NCBI GenBank assembly: GCA_042408415.1
Contig: JBHORE010000096.1
Coordinates: forward strand, 7,457 to 71,456
Length of the DNA: 64,000 nt
Direction: 5' to 3'
Source: Thermobaculum sp042408415
GTDB lineage: Bacteria > Chloroflexota > Chloroflexia > Thermobaculales > Thermobaculaceae
The position numbers and the translations under genes were made by a program. Positions 1 to 7,888 of this stretch are shown one piece after another; the stretch's first letter is position 1; every line of letters starts with the position of its first letter. Under the pieces are notes generated by a model. That model made no database searches. It was given only the letters and a program-made list of their open reading frames with translations, and was not told the origin of the DNA.

Positions 1-1
1 C

Positions 2-253
2 TGGCGACCACCTGTCATGAGCTTGAATCTTCCGTCACTGCCCCCTAGGCCTCTTATTTACAGACATGAGGATGACAGACCTCAGCCTATAAAGGATGTG
101 ATGACCTTGTCAGGGATGGGAACTGTGGTGGGCCGGCTAAGATCATGTAAAGTGCTCGATTGGAAGTACATAGCTTTAGCGCATAACACAATCATAGGTG
201 CGGCTGGGTGCTCGATTCTGAACGCCGAGCTTTACTATGCGACATATTGCTAG
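2..253 (+). CDS. asd: Aspartate-semialdehyde dehydrogenase, C-terminal fragment
   Basis: This is the 3' end of a gene that enters from the left edge; 83 residues are visible, ending in TAG. The fragment carries a DRPQP motif near residues 25-30, then GMGTVVGRLR, and a closing HNTIIGAAGCSILNAEL segment. These match the C-terminus of the archaeal/fungal-type aspartate-semialdehyde dehydrogenase, which reduces aspartyl phosphate in lysine, threonine and methionine synthesis. The catalytic Cys/His region lies outside the window. It is read without a start codon; the ATG at 17 is internal. Identity rests on these C-terminal motifs only. Confidence 0.82.
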   Translation, partial: WRPPVMSLNLPSLPPRPLIYRHEDDRPQPIKDVMTLSGMGTVVGRLRSCKVLDWKYIALAHNTIIGAAGCSILNAELYYATYC

Positions 254-254
254 C

Positions 255-1214
255 TTAGTATGTGGCTTTGACTTCCTGAATGTATCCTTGCTTATAAAAG
301 TATCGAAGGAAGCCCTGTACGTCCATTTCATAACCAGAGATAAGCCTTAGAGTATCGGCTATAAGTGGGTCCTTGTATGGTAACATGTTAATCTTGCTTA
401 GTGCGTATGCCTCCAAGTCTCTAGCCAATTCTGGTACGTTTACTTCCTTCTTGTTGTCCAATTTGTCCAGCAGATAATCTCTCCAATCGAACAAAAATCG
501 TTCAAGGCTGTCCAAATGTTTATCCACATCTTGAAACTCCCCAAAATGCGTTAGATATAGCTTAGAGGGTTTATAGCTCTTAAGGATATCGATGCTTTCT
601 TGCCACTTCTCAAGGTCAAGATCCGGTGGGGGGGTAGGAGGTAGTGGTGCGCTCATCTCGCTCAATCTGACGCCAGCGACATCACCGGTGAAGAGGGCCT
701 CAGACTGCCTATCTATATATGTTACGTGATGAGAAGCATGTCCAGGTGTGTAGAGGACTTCGATTGTTCGATCTGCTATTACCAGTTGATCTTTGTCTTT
801 TAGGCTAACGATCTTACTCTCTTCGACAGGTATTACCTCTCCCCATAGGTCTTCCATAGCATTTCCATATACTCTCTTGGCACTCGCAAGCAATCTCTCA
901 GGATTTGCCATATGAGGTGCGCCAATCTCGTGAACGTAGAGCTTGGCATTTGGGAGATGCTTAAGAAGCAGTCCGGCACTACCTGCATGATCCAGGTGTA
1001 TGTGCGTAACTAAGACTCCGCTTATAAAGTCTCTTGCTATCCCTAACTCTCTGACGCCTTCAAGCAGGTTGTGAATCGTTGTTGAAGGTCCGCACTCTAT
1101 CAATATTGCCTCGTAGCTGCCAATTAGTAGATACGATGCTATAGCTCTGGGCGTATTTTGGAACATCAAATCTATTACCCATAGGTTCTCGTCCAACCTC
1201 TTGCAAAGACTCAA
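255..1214 (-). CDS. MBL-fold metallo-hydrolase (glyoxalase II-like)
   Basis: A 319-residue protein with the metallo-beta-lactamase signature THIHLDHAG (H71, H73, D75, H76), further metal ligands at PGHASHH (H159) and TGDVAG (D178), and a late LTHFGE histidine. The set is complete for a binuclear metal site, so an active hydrolase acting on thioesters or similar esters is likely. The C-terminal ~100 residues are helical, as in the glyoxalase II-like subgroup. The start is a TTG at 1212-1214 preceded by GATGGAGGAAAAACA, a good ribosome binding site. It converges with asd, one base separating the two stop codons. Substrate is unknown. Confidence 0.85.
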   Translation of the reverse strand: MSLCKRLDENLWVIDLMFQNTPRAIASYLLIGSYEAILIECGPSTTIHNLLEGVRELGIARDFISGVLVTHIHLDHAGSAGLLLKHLPNAKLYVHEIGAPHMANPERLLASAKRVYGNAMEDLWGEVIPVEESKIVSLKDKDQLVIADRTIEVLYTPGHASHHVTYIDRQSEALFTGDVAGVRLSEMSAPLPPTPPPDLDLEKWQESIDILKSYKPSKLYLTHFGEFQDVDKHLDSLERFLFDWRDYLLDKLDNKKEVNVPELARDLEAYALSKINMLPYKDPLIADTLRLISGYEMDVQGFLRYFYKQGYIQEVKATY

Positions 1215-1303
1215 TGTTTTTCCTCCATCATTCGTTGTCGCGTGTTATTATTGATTGGTAAAGTCTGTAGAATATATGCGGTATCTTTGTAAGGAGGACA
1301 CCG

Positions 1304-1462
1304 TTGTCTTACTACGATCGTACATCTAGATATATCGTATTGGCAGTCGTGATCCTACTTTTCTTGGTAACTATATACATCACCTTTCTGATGCCTCACA
1401 ATACTGGCCCTGCACCAAGTAGTGTACCCTCTCCTGGGCAAGTAGCTCCTTTCATAAGGTAG
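1304..1462 (+). CDS. Small single-pass membrane protein
   Basis: A 52-residue frame starting with TTG at 1304, six bases after a strong AAGGAGG ribosome binding site (1291-1297). The protein has a short polar N-terminus (SYYDRTSRY), one hydrophobic segment at residues ~11-30 (IVLAVVILLF...), and a Pro/Ser-rich tail ending PFIR. It would sit as a single membrane helix with a proline-rich extracytoplasmic or cytoplasmic tail. It fills the 315-bp space between two minus-strand genes, and a hairpin follows it at 1504-1527. No family recognised. The good ribosome binding site, clean stop and terminator make it more than a chance frame. Confidence 0.62.
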   Translation: MSYYDRTSRYIVLAVVILLFLVTIYITFLMPHNTGPAPSSVPSPGQVAPFIR

Positions 1463-1503
1463 AGATATTTTTCTACTATTTCGGGGACGGTAGCAGTTAG
1501 ATT

Positions 1504-1527
1504 AGGACCAGGTTTCCTACTGGTCCT
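1504..1527. terminator. Hairpin between convergent genes
   Basis: Perfect 8-bp inverted repeat AGGACCAG (1504-1511) and CTGGTCCT (1520-1527) with an 8-nt loop, followed on the plus strand by TTCTATT. It lies between the small plus-strand gene ending at 1462 and the minus-strand hydrolase ending at 1530, so it can serve both. Confidence 0.55.
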
Positions 1528-1529
1528 TT

Positions 1530-2414
1530 CTATTCTTGAGAAGCATGAGTTTCAAGGAAGTCAACCACTCTGTTAACATACAACTCTCTGTCCTGGAAAT
1601 ATGCACCACAGTGTCCCACATTTGGTAATACCCATAACTCTTTTGGATCTCCAGCCGCTTCATAAAGTGCAATAGAATCTTCTGGGCTGCAGAGATCGTC
1701 ACATTCTCCATGTATGAGCATGATAGCTCTTGGAGATATCTTCCTCACCTCTCGAATAGGTTCGACTTCATCTATGTTATAGGGCAGAAATTTTTCTGCC
1801 AGGTTCACGATTGGAAATGCGGGTAAGCCTGTCTTGCTTCTGAAGTATCTTCTAATAACCTTTTTCTGTGAGGCGAAGGGCGAATCAGCAATTACTGCCG
1901 ATACTCTTTGATCTCTTGCTGCCGCCATTATTGCTATTGAGGCCCCCATCGAGTAACCAATAAGAGCTACAGGTAACTGGTGAGCTTTCCTGGATGCAAA
2001 ATTAATAGCAGCCAAGGTATCTTGGGTCTCATAGTAGCCCAGGGTGTTTATATAAGGGTCAGAATCACCTCTACCTCGATAATCAAACATCAATATATTC
2101 ATCCTATGACGCCAAAGGGCACCAGCTATTCCCAAACAGTCTGACTTGCGTCTTCTATGTCCAGCAAGCGTTATGACCGTCCTCTTAGCCTCAGGGTGTG
2201 TGATCCACCATCCTTTGAGCCGTATCCCATCCGATGATTGAATAACAACGTCTTCAAATGGAATCCCCAGCTCCCAGGGAGTCATTGTGCGAGGATCATA
2301 GTAGGATGGCGCTACCATTCTTCTTGCTAGCTGGCGGGCACCCAAAGTCATAAGGACTGTTGCTCCTATTGGCACACTTATGAGCATGTTTATCTTAGCT
2401 ACTTTGCCGGCCAT
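1530..2414 (-). CDS. Membrane-anchored alpha/beta hydrolase
   Basis: A 294-residue serine hydrolase with an N-terminal hydrophobic segment (residues ~8-25) that probably anchors it. The nucleophile elbow is GYSMGAS (S155), the acid lies at GECDDLCSPEDS (D239 or D240) and the histidine at NVGHCGAY (H268); this is the layout of the BAAT/YfhR-like hydrolases. Oxyanion region TLAGHRRRK is seen after strand beta3. Substrate unknown. The ATG at 2412-2414 has AGGA abutting it rather than a spaced ribosome binding site, and a TATAAT box on the minus strand lies only 11 nt upstream (2426-2431), so the transcript may be nearly leaderless. Confidence 0.82.
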   Translation of the reverse strand: MAGKVAKINMLISVPIGATVLMTLGARQLARRMVAPSYYDPRTMTPWELGIPFEDVVIQSSDGIRLKGWWITHPEAKRTVITLAGHRRRKSDCLGIAGALWRHRMNILMFDYRGRGDSDPYINTLGYYETQDTLAAINFASRKAHQLPVALIGYSMGASIAIMAAARDQRVSAVIADSPFASQKKVIRRYFRSKTGLPAFPIVNLAEKFLPYNIDEVEPIREVRKISPRAIMLIHGECDDLCSPEDSIALYEAAGDPKELWVLPNVGHCGAYFQDRELYVNRVVDFLETHASQE

Positions 2415-2496
2415 TCCTAGTAAGGATTATATCACTGACTCTGTGGCACTGCTCTTGCTTTCTAAGCTAGAGAGTAAGTTTATTAGGAGGACAAGC

Positions 2497-2703
2497 ATGT
2501 CGCTCACAGATCCAAATATCGTTGATACCGAACCCAATCCTGTTGATGAGAGCCTTCCAGATACAGGACAACCTGACAATGCTGATGCAGGACTAACCGG
2601 ATCTGGAGATGTAGATATTGATGCTACTCCAGAGCGCGAAGAGCCTCCTGAGGAAGAAATGTCGGATGATGACGTAAAGGTAGACAGAAATCTTGGGAGC
2701 TAG
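2497..2703 (+). CDS. Small highly acidic protein
   Basis: A 68-residue protein starting at ATG 2497, which is preceded by TTAGGAGGACAAGC; an earlier in-frame ATG at 2380 lacks such a site and overlaps the divergent gene. Of 68 residues about 21 are Asp or Glu and only three are Lys or Arg. There is no hydrophobic segment, so it is soluble and probably disordered. The second half runs ATPEREEPPEEEMSDDDVKV. No family recognised; similar acidic low-complexity proteins are often ion- or protein-binding, but nothing here shows a function. It is transcribed divergently from the alpha/beta hydrolase. Confidence 0.6.
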   Translation: MSLTDPNIVDTEPNPVDESLPDTGQPDNADAGLTGSGDVDIDATPEREEPPEEEMSDDDVKVDRNLGS

Positions 2704-2707
2704 TTGC

Positions 2708-2734
2708 AGCTTCAAAAATAATATTTTGAGAGCT
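2708..2734. terminator. A/T-rich convergent hairpin
   Basis: AGCT-TCAAAA (2708-2717) pairs with TTTTGA-GAGCT (2724-2734), with a small bulge and an ATAATA loop. It sits between the acidic-protein gene and the convergent DUF2171 gene. Short U-rich stretches flank both sides. Confidence 0.45.
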
Positions 2735-2736
2735 AT

Positions 2737-3099
2737 TTATACAGTAGAAAGCCAAGACGGAGGCGTTGCCCAGTCGCTGGCTTCTACTGCATTTATATCC
2801 ACATATAGGGTTATGGTCTGTTCATCTACTTGATACACAGCCTGATGGGGAATGTACAGCGTTGGCTTGTCCGCGCTTCCTTCCACCTCAACTACGGCAT
2901 CAGGTATTCCCTCCCTCTCATCTATACTTAGCTCCGTAGTATCCTCAATTTCTCTCATCCCTACCTGGGCTATGCTATGCCGCTCTCCAGTAGTGTCTTG
3001 ACCGAAATGCACAGCCCTGACCTTGCCAAGAGTAGTCCCATCAGAAGTCTTGACCTGCATGCCTTCCTTGACCATATGGAAAGTAGTAGGATCTGCCAT
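2737..3099 (-). CDS. DUF2171 / PRC-barrel-like protein
   Basis: A 120-residue soluble protein. The opening VKEGMQVKTSDGTTLGKVRAV is the typical N-terminus of the DUF2171/PRC-barrel-like fold: a gate phrase for moving from a mode to a 'DGxxxGxV' beta hairpin. A later segment reads LYIPHQAVYQVDEQTITLYVD, the second characteristic beta pair. Function is unknown for the family; members are often induced by stress or nutrient change. The ATG is preceded by TAGGAGAAGGAA, a good ribosome binding site. It follows the Sco/Asp-box pair on the same strand. Confidence 0.75.
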   Translation of the reverse strand: MADPTTFHMVKEGMQVKTSDGTTLGKVRAVHFGQDTTGERHSIAQVGMREIEDTTELSIDEREGIPDAVVEVEGSADKPTLYIPHQAVYQVDEQTITLYVDINAVEASDWATPPSWLSTV

Positions 3100-3157
3100 T
3101 TCCTTCTCCTAGGTATTTTTATAGTTTATAAGTCAAAACTCAGAAGGGGTCAATCCT

Positions 3158-3778
3158 CTAACTTGCTAAACCTCTGATGTGCTGTAGCATAAGGTCACTC
3201 ATATTTGGCCCTTGCCAACCAAGCGGAGTATATACATACCATCTCTTATTGCCTTGCTGGTCTATGATAAATATCCCGGGTGTATGTATGATTTGTCCAC
3301 CGTATTTCTGGCTTTTCTCAGACAATACATTGTAGTTCTTCCAAACTGACCTTAGAGTAGATGGGCTACCATTCAAGAAGTGGAAGTTGGATATCTCCTC
3401 TAATCCCCACTGCCTTATAGCTTTGTTTATGTCCTTTTCACTGGATACCTCAGGATTAACGTTTATTGCCAGAAATACTACATGGTCTCTCAAGCTTCCT
3501 AAGTTTTGGTAGGCCCTTTTAATGTCCTGGGAGGTCAGAATACATATGTCAGCACAGTGGGGATCCATGAATGACAATACCACTATTTTCCCGCGAAGGT
3601 CAGATAGCTTTATTTTTCTACCATGTTGATCGACCAAGCTAAAGTCAGGGGCATTGCCAGAAAGTTCTGTCCCTGCGTATTGTTCTGAACCATTCCGAGC
3701 TAGTGGTTTAGTACACGAAACTGTAAGTATTGATAATAGCATAGCTAGATATATGATTTTCGAGGCTAATTTTGCCAC
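3158..3778 (-). CDS. SCO1/SenC-type thioredoxin-fold lipoprotein
   Basis: A 206-residue exported lipoprotein with a signal peptide ending in a lipobox TVSC (C22). The thioredoxin fold carries the Sco copper site: DPHCADIC (C75, C79) and IIHTPG (H165). Sco proteins deliver or reduce copper for the CuA site of cytochrome c oxidase, or act as thiol reductases. The length matches the family. The start overlaps the upstream Asp-box gene by 13 bp, so the two are probably translated together. No oxidase genes are in the window, so the client is inferred. Confidence 0.88.
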   Translation of the reverse strand: MAKLASKIIYLAMLLSILTVSCTKPLARNGSEQYAGTELSGNAPDFSLVDQHGRKIKLSDLRGKIVVLSFMDPHCADICILTSQDIKRAYQNLGSLRDHVVFLAINVNPEVSSEKDINKAIRQWGLEEISNFHFLNGSPSTLRSVWKNYNVLSEKSQKYGGQIIHTPGIFIIDQQGNKRWYVYTPLGWQGPNMSDLMLQHIRGLAS

Positions 3779-4656
3779 GATAGCCCTCCATCACGGCTTA
3801 CGTAGACGTTGCCTTGCTGATCTAGCACCGCAAGCATGTTTGATTCTGGGTCTCCTACTGCTACGGAGATAATGAGACCATCAGTGGTTAGTGGTATTTG
3901 TTGCCAGCCTGATGAGGTTAGTTTCCAGAGGCCAAGAGATGTACCAACGTAGAGTATGTTGCTATTTGGTTGTAAGTTGATATCCATAACTACGCCACCT
4001 GGACTGCTGATTGTTCTCCAGCTGTGCCCCCCATCTTTACTTTCCCATATTTCAGAAGCTACTCCAGCATAGATTTGCTTGCTGTCTTGAGGGGCTATAG
4101 CTATGCTCGTTATACCACCCTCACTCCCTTGAGGTGCTCCAGTCTTTTGCCAAGTACTCCCTTCGTCACTGCTTACGTAGATGCTTCCCTGCGAAGACGC
4201 GATGTATATGTACCTGCCATCTTGAGATGCAGCTATATCTTCAATCGATACGGATGCTGGGGGTTTAATTAGCTTCAGATTATGGGAGCTGTCGAGGAAG
4301 TAGATGTTTTTCTTTGTTGCGAAGTACATAGAATTATCAGGTAAGGGACAGATACTTATAATGTTTGCTATTTCAGACGTTAACGCACCCCAGTTCTTAC
4401 CGCCATCTTGGCTTATCATTAAGCCACCCCCAAATCCAAAGTAGACATTTGTATCGGAAATAGCCACTACTCTAGGTTCATCAACGGCAAAGTGATGAGT
4501 GGGTACTGCCTGCTCCTTTGAGGACTGCTGTCTTGCTAGTATGAGGTTACCTAAGGCCAGTCCAACTAAGGCACCCAGTATGGCGGTGATACCTATATAG
4601 AGCATGAATTTGACGCGTTGAGAGGTAAAAATCTTGGATCTGGTGTTTACTTCCAA
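3766..4656 (-). CDS. Membrane-anchored Asp-box (Ycf48-like) beta-propeller
   Basis: A 296-residue protein with one N-terminal membrane helix (residues ~18-40) and a beta-propeller on the outside. It has four Asp-box motifs of the form SxDxGxxW: SQDGGKNW, SSDEGSTW, SKDGGHSW and SRDGGLSW. Such propellers occur in sialidases and in Ycf48/Hcf136 assembly factors; none of the sialidase catalytic motifs is apparent, so a binding or scaffolding role is likelier. Translation appears to begin at TTG 4654-4656. The 13-bp overlap with the downstream Sco-like gene suggests a shared job, perhaps in assembling an extracytoplasmic redox protein. Confidence 0.75.
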   Translation of the reverse strand: MEVNTRSKIFTSQRVKFMLYIGITAILGALVGLALGNLILARQQSSKEQAVPTHHFAVDEPRVVAISDTNVYFGFGGGLMISQDGGKNWGALTSEIANIISICPLPDNSMYFATKKNIYFLDSSHNLKLIKPPASVSIEDIAASQDGRYIYIASSQGSIYVSSDEGSTWQKTGAPQGSEGGITSIAIAPQDSKQIYAGVASEIWESKDGGHSWRTISSPGGVVMDINLQPNSNILYVGTSLGLWKLTSSGWQQIPLTTDGLIISVAVGDPESNMLAVLDQQGNVYVSRDGGLSWQN

Positions 4657-4672
4657 CTCTTGATCTATATAC

Positions 4673-4701
4673 TCCTGACCGACATAAATTATCCGTCAGG
4701 A
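4673..4701 (-). terminator. Hairpin between hydrolase and Asp-box gene
   Basis: Perfect 7-bp inverted repeat TCCTGAC (4673-4679) / GTCAGGA (4695-4701) with a 15-nt loop. It follows the minus-strand hydrolase (ending at 4747) and precedes the Asp-box gene, so it may be a terminator or a leader element. Confidence 0.4.
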
Positions 4702-4746
4702 AATTGTAGCATCTGGAGCCAAAAGGTATTGAATAATACGGAATTG

Positions 4747-5397
4747 CTATAGATATTTCAGGAACCAGTCTCTAGCTAGATCTGCAACCACCTCTAACTT
4801 ACCGGGCTCTTCAAATAGGTGACTAGCGCCTTCTACTATCTCTAAGCTTTTAGCACAAGTCAATTTATCAAATGCTCTTCTATTCAGTTCTATAACTGGG
4901 TAATCTAGGCTTCCTACTATCAGCAGAGTCGCAGCCTTCACCTGCTCGAGGTAAGGTTCCGCTAGATCCGGTCTACCTCCTCTTGAGACGACGGCTCCGA
5001 TATCGTCAGGGTTTCTGGCCGCCGTTATTAGGGCTGCTGCAGCGCCGGTGCTTGCTCCAAACAATCCTTTGTTGAGTCCTACTAGGTCGTCTCTAGTTTT
5101 TGTCCAATACAGGGCAGCTTCAACTCTACTGGAGAGTTTGGGGATATCGAATCTCAGTTGGCTACTTCTTAGATCTATAACCTCTTCCTCAGAGCTAAGT
5201 AGATCCATTAGTATAGTAGCTAAACCTGCGGCATTTAGACGCTCAGCCACAAACCTATTTCTGGGACTAAACCTGCTGCTACCGGTGCCGTGTGCGAATA
5301 TAACCAATCCTCGCGGATCTGAAGGTATACATAGAAAACCCCTAAGCTGGGTGCTATCAGCTAATATAGTTATCTCCTGTTCACCTAAGGTGTTCAC
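4747..5397 (-). CDS. Alpha/beta hydrolase (dienelactone hydrolase-like)
   Basis: A 216-residue hydrolase with nucleophile motif FGASTGAA (S116), acid at GSLDYPV (D165) and histidine at EGASHLF (H193). The compact size and motif order fit the dienelactone hydrolase-like group. It begins with GTG 5395-5397, two bases after the TAG of the upstream phosphoribosyltransferase, with GGGAGAG upstream. The pairing with a PRTase is recurrent; in some actinobacteria the two are fused in one protein, which supports a linked but still undefined function. Confidence 0.82.
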   Translation of the reverse strand: MNTLGEQEITILADSTQLRGFLCIPSDPRGLVIFAHGTGSSRFSPRNRFVAERLNAAGLATILMDLLSSEEEVIDLRSSQLRFDIPKLSSRVEAALYWTKTRDDLVGLNKGLFGASTGAAAALITAARNPDDIGAVVSRGGRPDLAEPYLEQVKAATLLIVGSLDYPVIELNRRAFDKLTCAKSLEIVEGASHLFEEPGKLEVVADLARDWFLKYL

Positions 5398-5399
5398 AG

Positions 5400-6059
5400 C
5401 TACATCTCTCCCTTGCTTTGAGCCTGTTCTTGGGTCGATTCTATTAGCCGTTTGACCTCCTCATCCGATATCTGCCTAAAGTCACTGTACCACAAGCCAA
5501 CTGCCCCAAGCTCCGAAGGAGTTAGTAAACATACTAGCTCGTCTACTAGACTACGCATGATTGGAATGGCTTGTGAGGCGCATACAGGTATTGCCAGAAT
5601 TATCTTCTTAGGATTCCTGCGTCTGACTGACTCTATTGCTGCTCTAGCCGTTACGCCTGTTGCTAGGCCATCATCTACTATAATCACAGTCTTACCTTCG
5701 AGAGGAATGTCTGGTCTCCCATCTCTATACTCCTGTGTCCTTCTTTGTAGCTCTTGAGCTTCCTCTTGAGATACTTTCTCTACATATTCGTTGCTAACTC
5801 CGAGGAGTCTTATCAATCGGTCGTCCAGGACCCTTATACCTCCTGGTGCTATTGCTCCTATACCTAATTCGGGTTGACCTGGAGCACCTAACTTGCGGGC
5901 TACTAGCACGTCCATTGGTACACCTAGGTAGGTTGCTATCTCGTAACCTACCGGTACTCCTCCTCTTGGTAGCGCTAGTATTACTACGTCCCCTTGTCCC
6001 TTATATAGAGATAGCTTCTCAGCCAGCTTTCTACCTGCTTCGGATCTGTTTCTGAACAT
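5400..6059 (-). CDS. Phosphoribosyltransferase-domain protein
   Basis: A 219-residue type I PRTase. The PRPP-binding loop is VIIVDDGLATGVTA, with LALPRGGVPVG earlier as the pyrophosphate loop region. The opening MFRNRSEAGRKLAEKL is the normal N-terminus of this family, and ATG 6057-6059 has an AGGGGA site; the longer TTG reading to 6101 lacks a ribosome binding site. The natural substrate of this subgroup is not established; it is not a standard purine or pyrimidine salvage enzyme. It is translationally linked to the hydrolase downstream. Confidence 0.83.
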   Translation of the reverse strand: MFRNRSEAGRKLAEKLSLYKGQGDVVILALPRGGVPVGYEIATYLGVPMDVLVARKLGAPGQPELGIGAIAPGGIRVLDDRLIRLLGVSNEYVEKVSQEEAQELQRRTQEYRDGRPDIPLEGKTVIIVDDGLATGVTARAAIESVRRRNPKKIILAIPVCASQAIPIMRSLVDELVCLLTPSELGAVGLWYSDFRQISDEEVKRLIESTQEQAQSKGEM

Positions 6060-6111
6060 GATCTTTTCCCCTGGTAGATTTTGTAGCAAGGTAGATTCCA
6101 AGGAATCAGCA

Positions 6112-6744
6112 TTATTGTAGATATCTGTGAGCTTCTGCGTCCTTAGACTTTGTCTTTACTTTCTGTTCTTTCAGAATATGTTCCATCCAAGGACCAGCGC
6201 TCAACAAACCAGATGTAGCGAAGGCGTGTACTATCATAGGAGCTATTAAAGACTCCCCAGTTATCAAAAATAGGCAACCAAACAGGAAACCAGCAGCAGT
6301 GACACCCGCTACAGCTTTGCTTCCCCATTTGGCAGGTATGTGGTAAGCACCAAATACTAAAGTAGATATAAATAATGCGGTTGGATTGCCTATGTAGTTA
6401 CCCAATAGCCCAATCATGATGCCCCTAAAAACCAGTTCTTCTGCAGGTGAGTTCAGCACGCAGTAGTATGTTGTTTCAAGTAGTACATCAGGGGTTGTAG
6501 GACTGGAATTCCATTTAAGGATCTTTACCCGGAACACCCAACTTACTACGCCCATTATGATGCCAATCAATATAGTTGGTACTAAGGGGTGTACACCGCT
6601 AAAGTACAAGCCAATGTCCTTTGCGGATAAAGGGGTGGCTAAAATCAATGCTGCTGGGATAGCTATCATTGGGACTATTCGAAACGGGAAATCCCACTTC
6701 ATCCAGCTTATGGAATCTTTTACAGTAACTTTTCTGCTGGACAT
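6112..6744 (-). CDS. CPBP-family intramembrane metalloprotease
   Basis: A 210-residue polytopic membrane protein with the CPBP (Abi/CAAX protease) motifs: PAEELVFRG (E102, E103, R107), FGAYHIP (H135) and IVHAFATSG (H173). Those residues form the membrane-embedded metal site of Rce1-type proteases. Several membrane helices are visible from residue 20 to 185. Bacterial members act in peptide processing, bacteriocin immunity or regulated proteolysis; nothing nearby chooses between these. ATG 6742-6744 follows AGGTACTAGT. Confidence 0.85.
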   Translation of the reverse strand: MSSRKVTVKDSISWMKWDFPFRIVPMIAIPAALILATPLSAKDIGLYFSGVHPLVPTILIGIIMGVVSWVFRVKILKWNSSPTTPDVLLETTYYCVLNSPAEELVFRGIMIGLLGNYIGNPTALFISTLVFGAYHIPAKWGSKAVAGVTAAGFLFGCLFLITGESLIAPMIVHAFATSGLLSAGPWMEHILKEQKVKTKSKDAEAHRYLQ

Positions 6745-6763
6745 ACTAGTACCTGGTATATTG

Positions 6764-7105
6764 CTAGCCGAATAGCTTATCGAGATAGTTGTTTACGTCT
6801 TGTCTGTAGGTCTCTCTTTTTCCGAGATCCTTTGTTATCCATTCCTTGATTGGATTACCATGTTTGAGATGTTCTCTAACTATACGTTGAAGCCTCTCTG
6901 GAGTGACACCACCATACCAAATCCTGTCGGGATAGATGATCAGTGTAGGGCCTAACTCACACAGTTTACTGCAAGCTGCTGGACGAAGAAGGACATCTCC
7001 TTCTAAGCCTTCGTCTCTTAGAACCTGTTCTAGCATTGTAATTAATTGGGATGTGTTGCGTTTGGAGCAATCAGCTCCAGCGCAGATGGCTATGCTATAT
7101 TTCAT
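6764..7105 (-). CDS. Thioredoxin-like [2Fe-2S] ferredoxin
   Basis: A 113-residue protein with four cysteines in the pattern of thioredoxin-like ferredoxins: C8 and C13 in ICAGADC, then C45 and C49 in AACSKLC. The following WYGGVTPE segment is also characteristic. It is a stand-alone relative of the NuoE cluster-binding domain and probably transfers electrons in the cytoplasm. The C-terminal ~30 residues are a charged extension. Partner unknown. The ribosome binding site is weak (TGGAAAAAAGAC). Confidence 0.85.
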   Translation of the reverse strand: MKYSIAICAGADCSKRNTSQLITMLEQVLRDEGLEGDVLLRPAACSKLCELGPTLIIYPDRIWYGGVTPERLQRIVREHLKHGNPIKEWITKDLGKRETYRQDVNNYLDKLFG

Positions 7106-7180
7106 GTCTTTTTTCCATTACATAACTTAGTTAGATTATACTACTAACAGCTTGTGCATTGCCCCTCGGGTGAGAGTTGT

Positions 7181-7801
7181 ATGTACGACTTCACAATCAT
7201 AAAATCTACAAAGCTACCAGTGTACATCAGGCGTATAACTGATATTTTAGTAATACTTGGTTTTCTACTGCTTCTAAGTTGCATGCCGGGGGCTGCTCGA
7301 GAGGATACCTTCCCTCAAAGTAATCTGGAGAAGATAGAAATCACTAGTCCAGATTTTGATCAGGAGAATTCGAAATTAGTGATACCCAGAAAATTCACCT
7401 GCGATGGAGAGGATGTATCTCCCAACTTGAGGTGGAAAGGTGTACCTCCCAAAGCTCAGAGCTTAGTGTTGATCATGGATGACCCTGATGCTCCTGGTCG
7501 TATATCTCCATGGTCGCATTGGGTCATGTTCAACATTCCTGCAACTCAAATTGGCTTGCCTCAAGCTTTACCTAGAAATATTAGGTTGCCTAATGGAGCT
7601 ATACAAGGAGTAAATGACTTCAAAGAGCACGGGTACCGGGGCCCTTGTCCTCCTAATGGCACTCATAGATACTACTTTCATATATATGCCTTAGATATCA
7701 GGTTGAATCTTAGCTCTAATGCCACAAGAGATGTCGTACTGAAAGCAATGAAAGGACATGTGATTGCTTACGGAGAGCTGGTAGCGAATTATAGCAGGTA
7801 G
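7181..7801 (+). CDS. YbhB/YbcL PEBP-family lipoprotein
   Basis: A 206-residue exported lipoprotein from ATG 7181 (a GTG at 7154 would add nine residues). The N-terminus has a membrane segment ending LLLLSC, a lipobox. The mature part is a phosphatidylethanolamine-binding fold with DPDAPGR...SHWVMFNIP and GYRGPCPPNGTHRYYF, which build the conserved anion-binding pocket. Bacterial members are called Raf-kinase-inhibitor-like, but their ligand is unknown. Upstream of the ATG is GGGTGAG at about eight bases. Confidence 0.87.
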   Translation: MYDFTIIKSTKLPVYIRRITDILVILGFLLLLSCMPGAAREDTFPQSNLEKIEITSPDFDQENSKLVIPRKFTCDGEDVSPNLRWKGVPPKAQSLVLIMDDPDAPGRISPWSHWVMFNIPATQIGLPQALPRNIRLPNGAIQGVNDFKEHGYRGPCPPNGTHRYYFHIYALDIRLNLSSNATRDVVLKAMKGHVIAYGELVANYSR

Positions 7802-7888
7802 CTCAAGTTGTTATATTATTACGAAATTCTTCATCGATAATACCTAGATCTGCTGCTATAGTAGCAATCTGCTTACACATGGAGGAAT

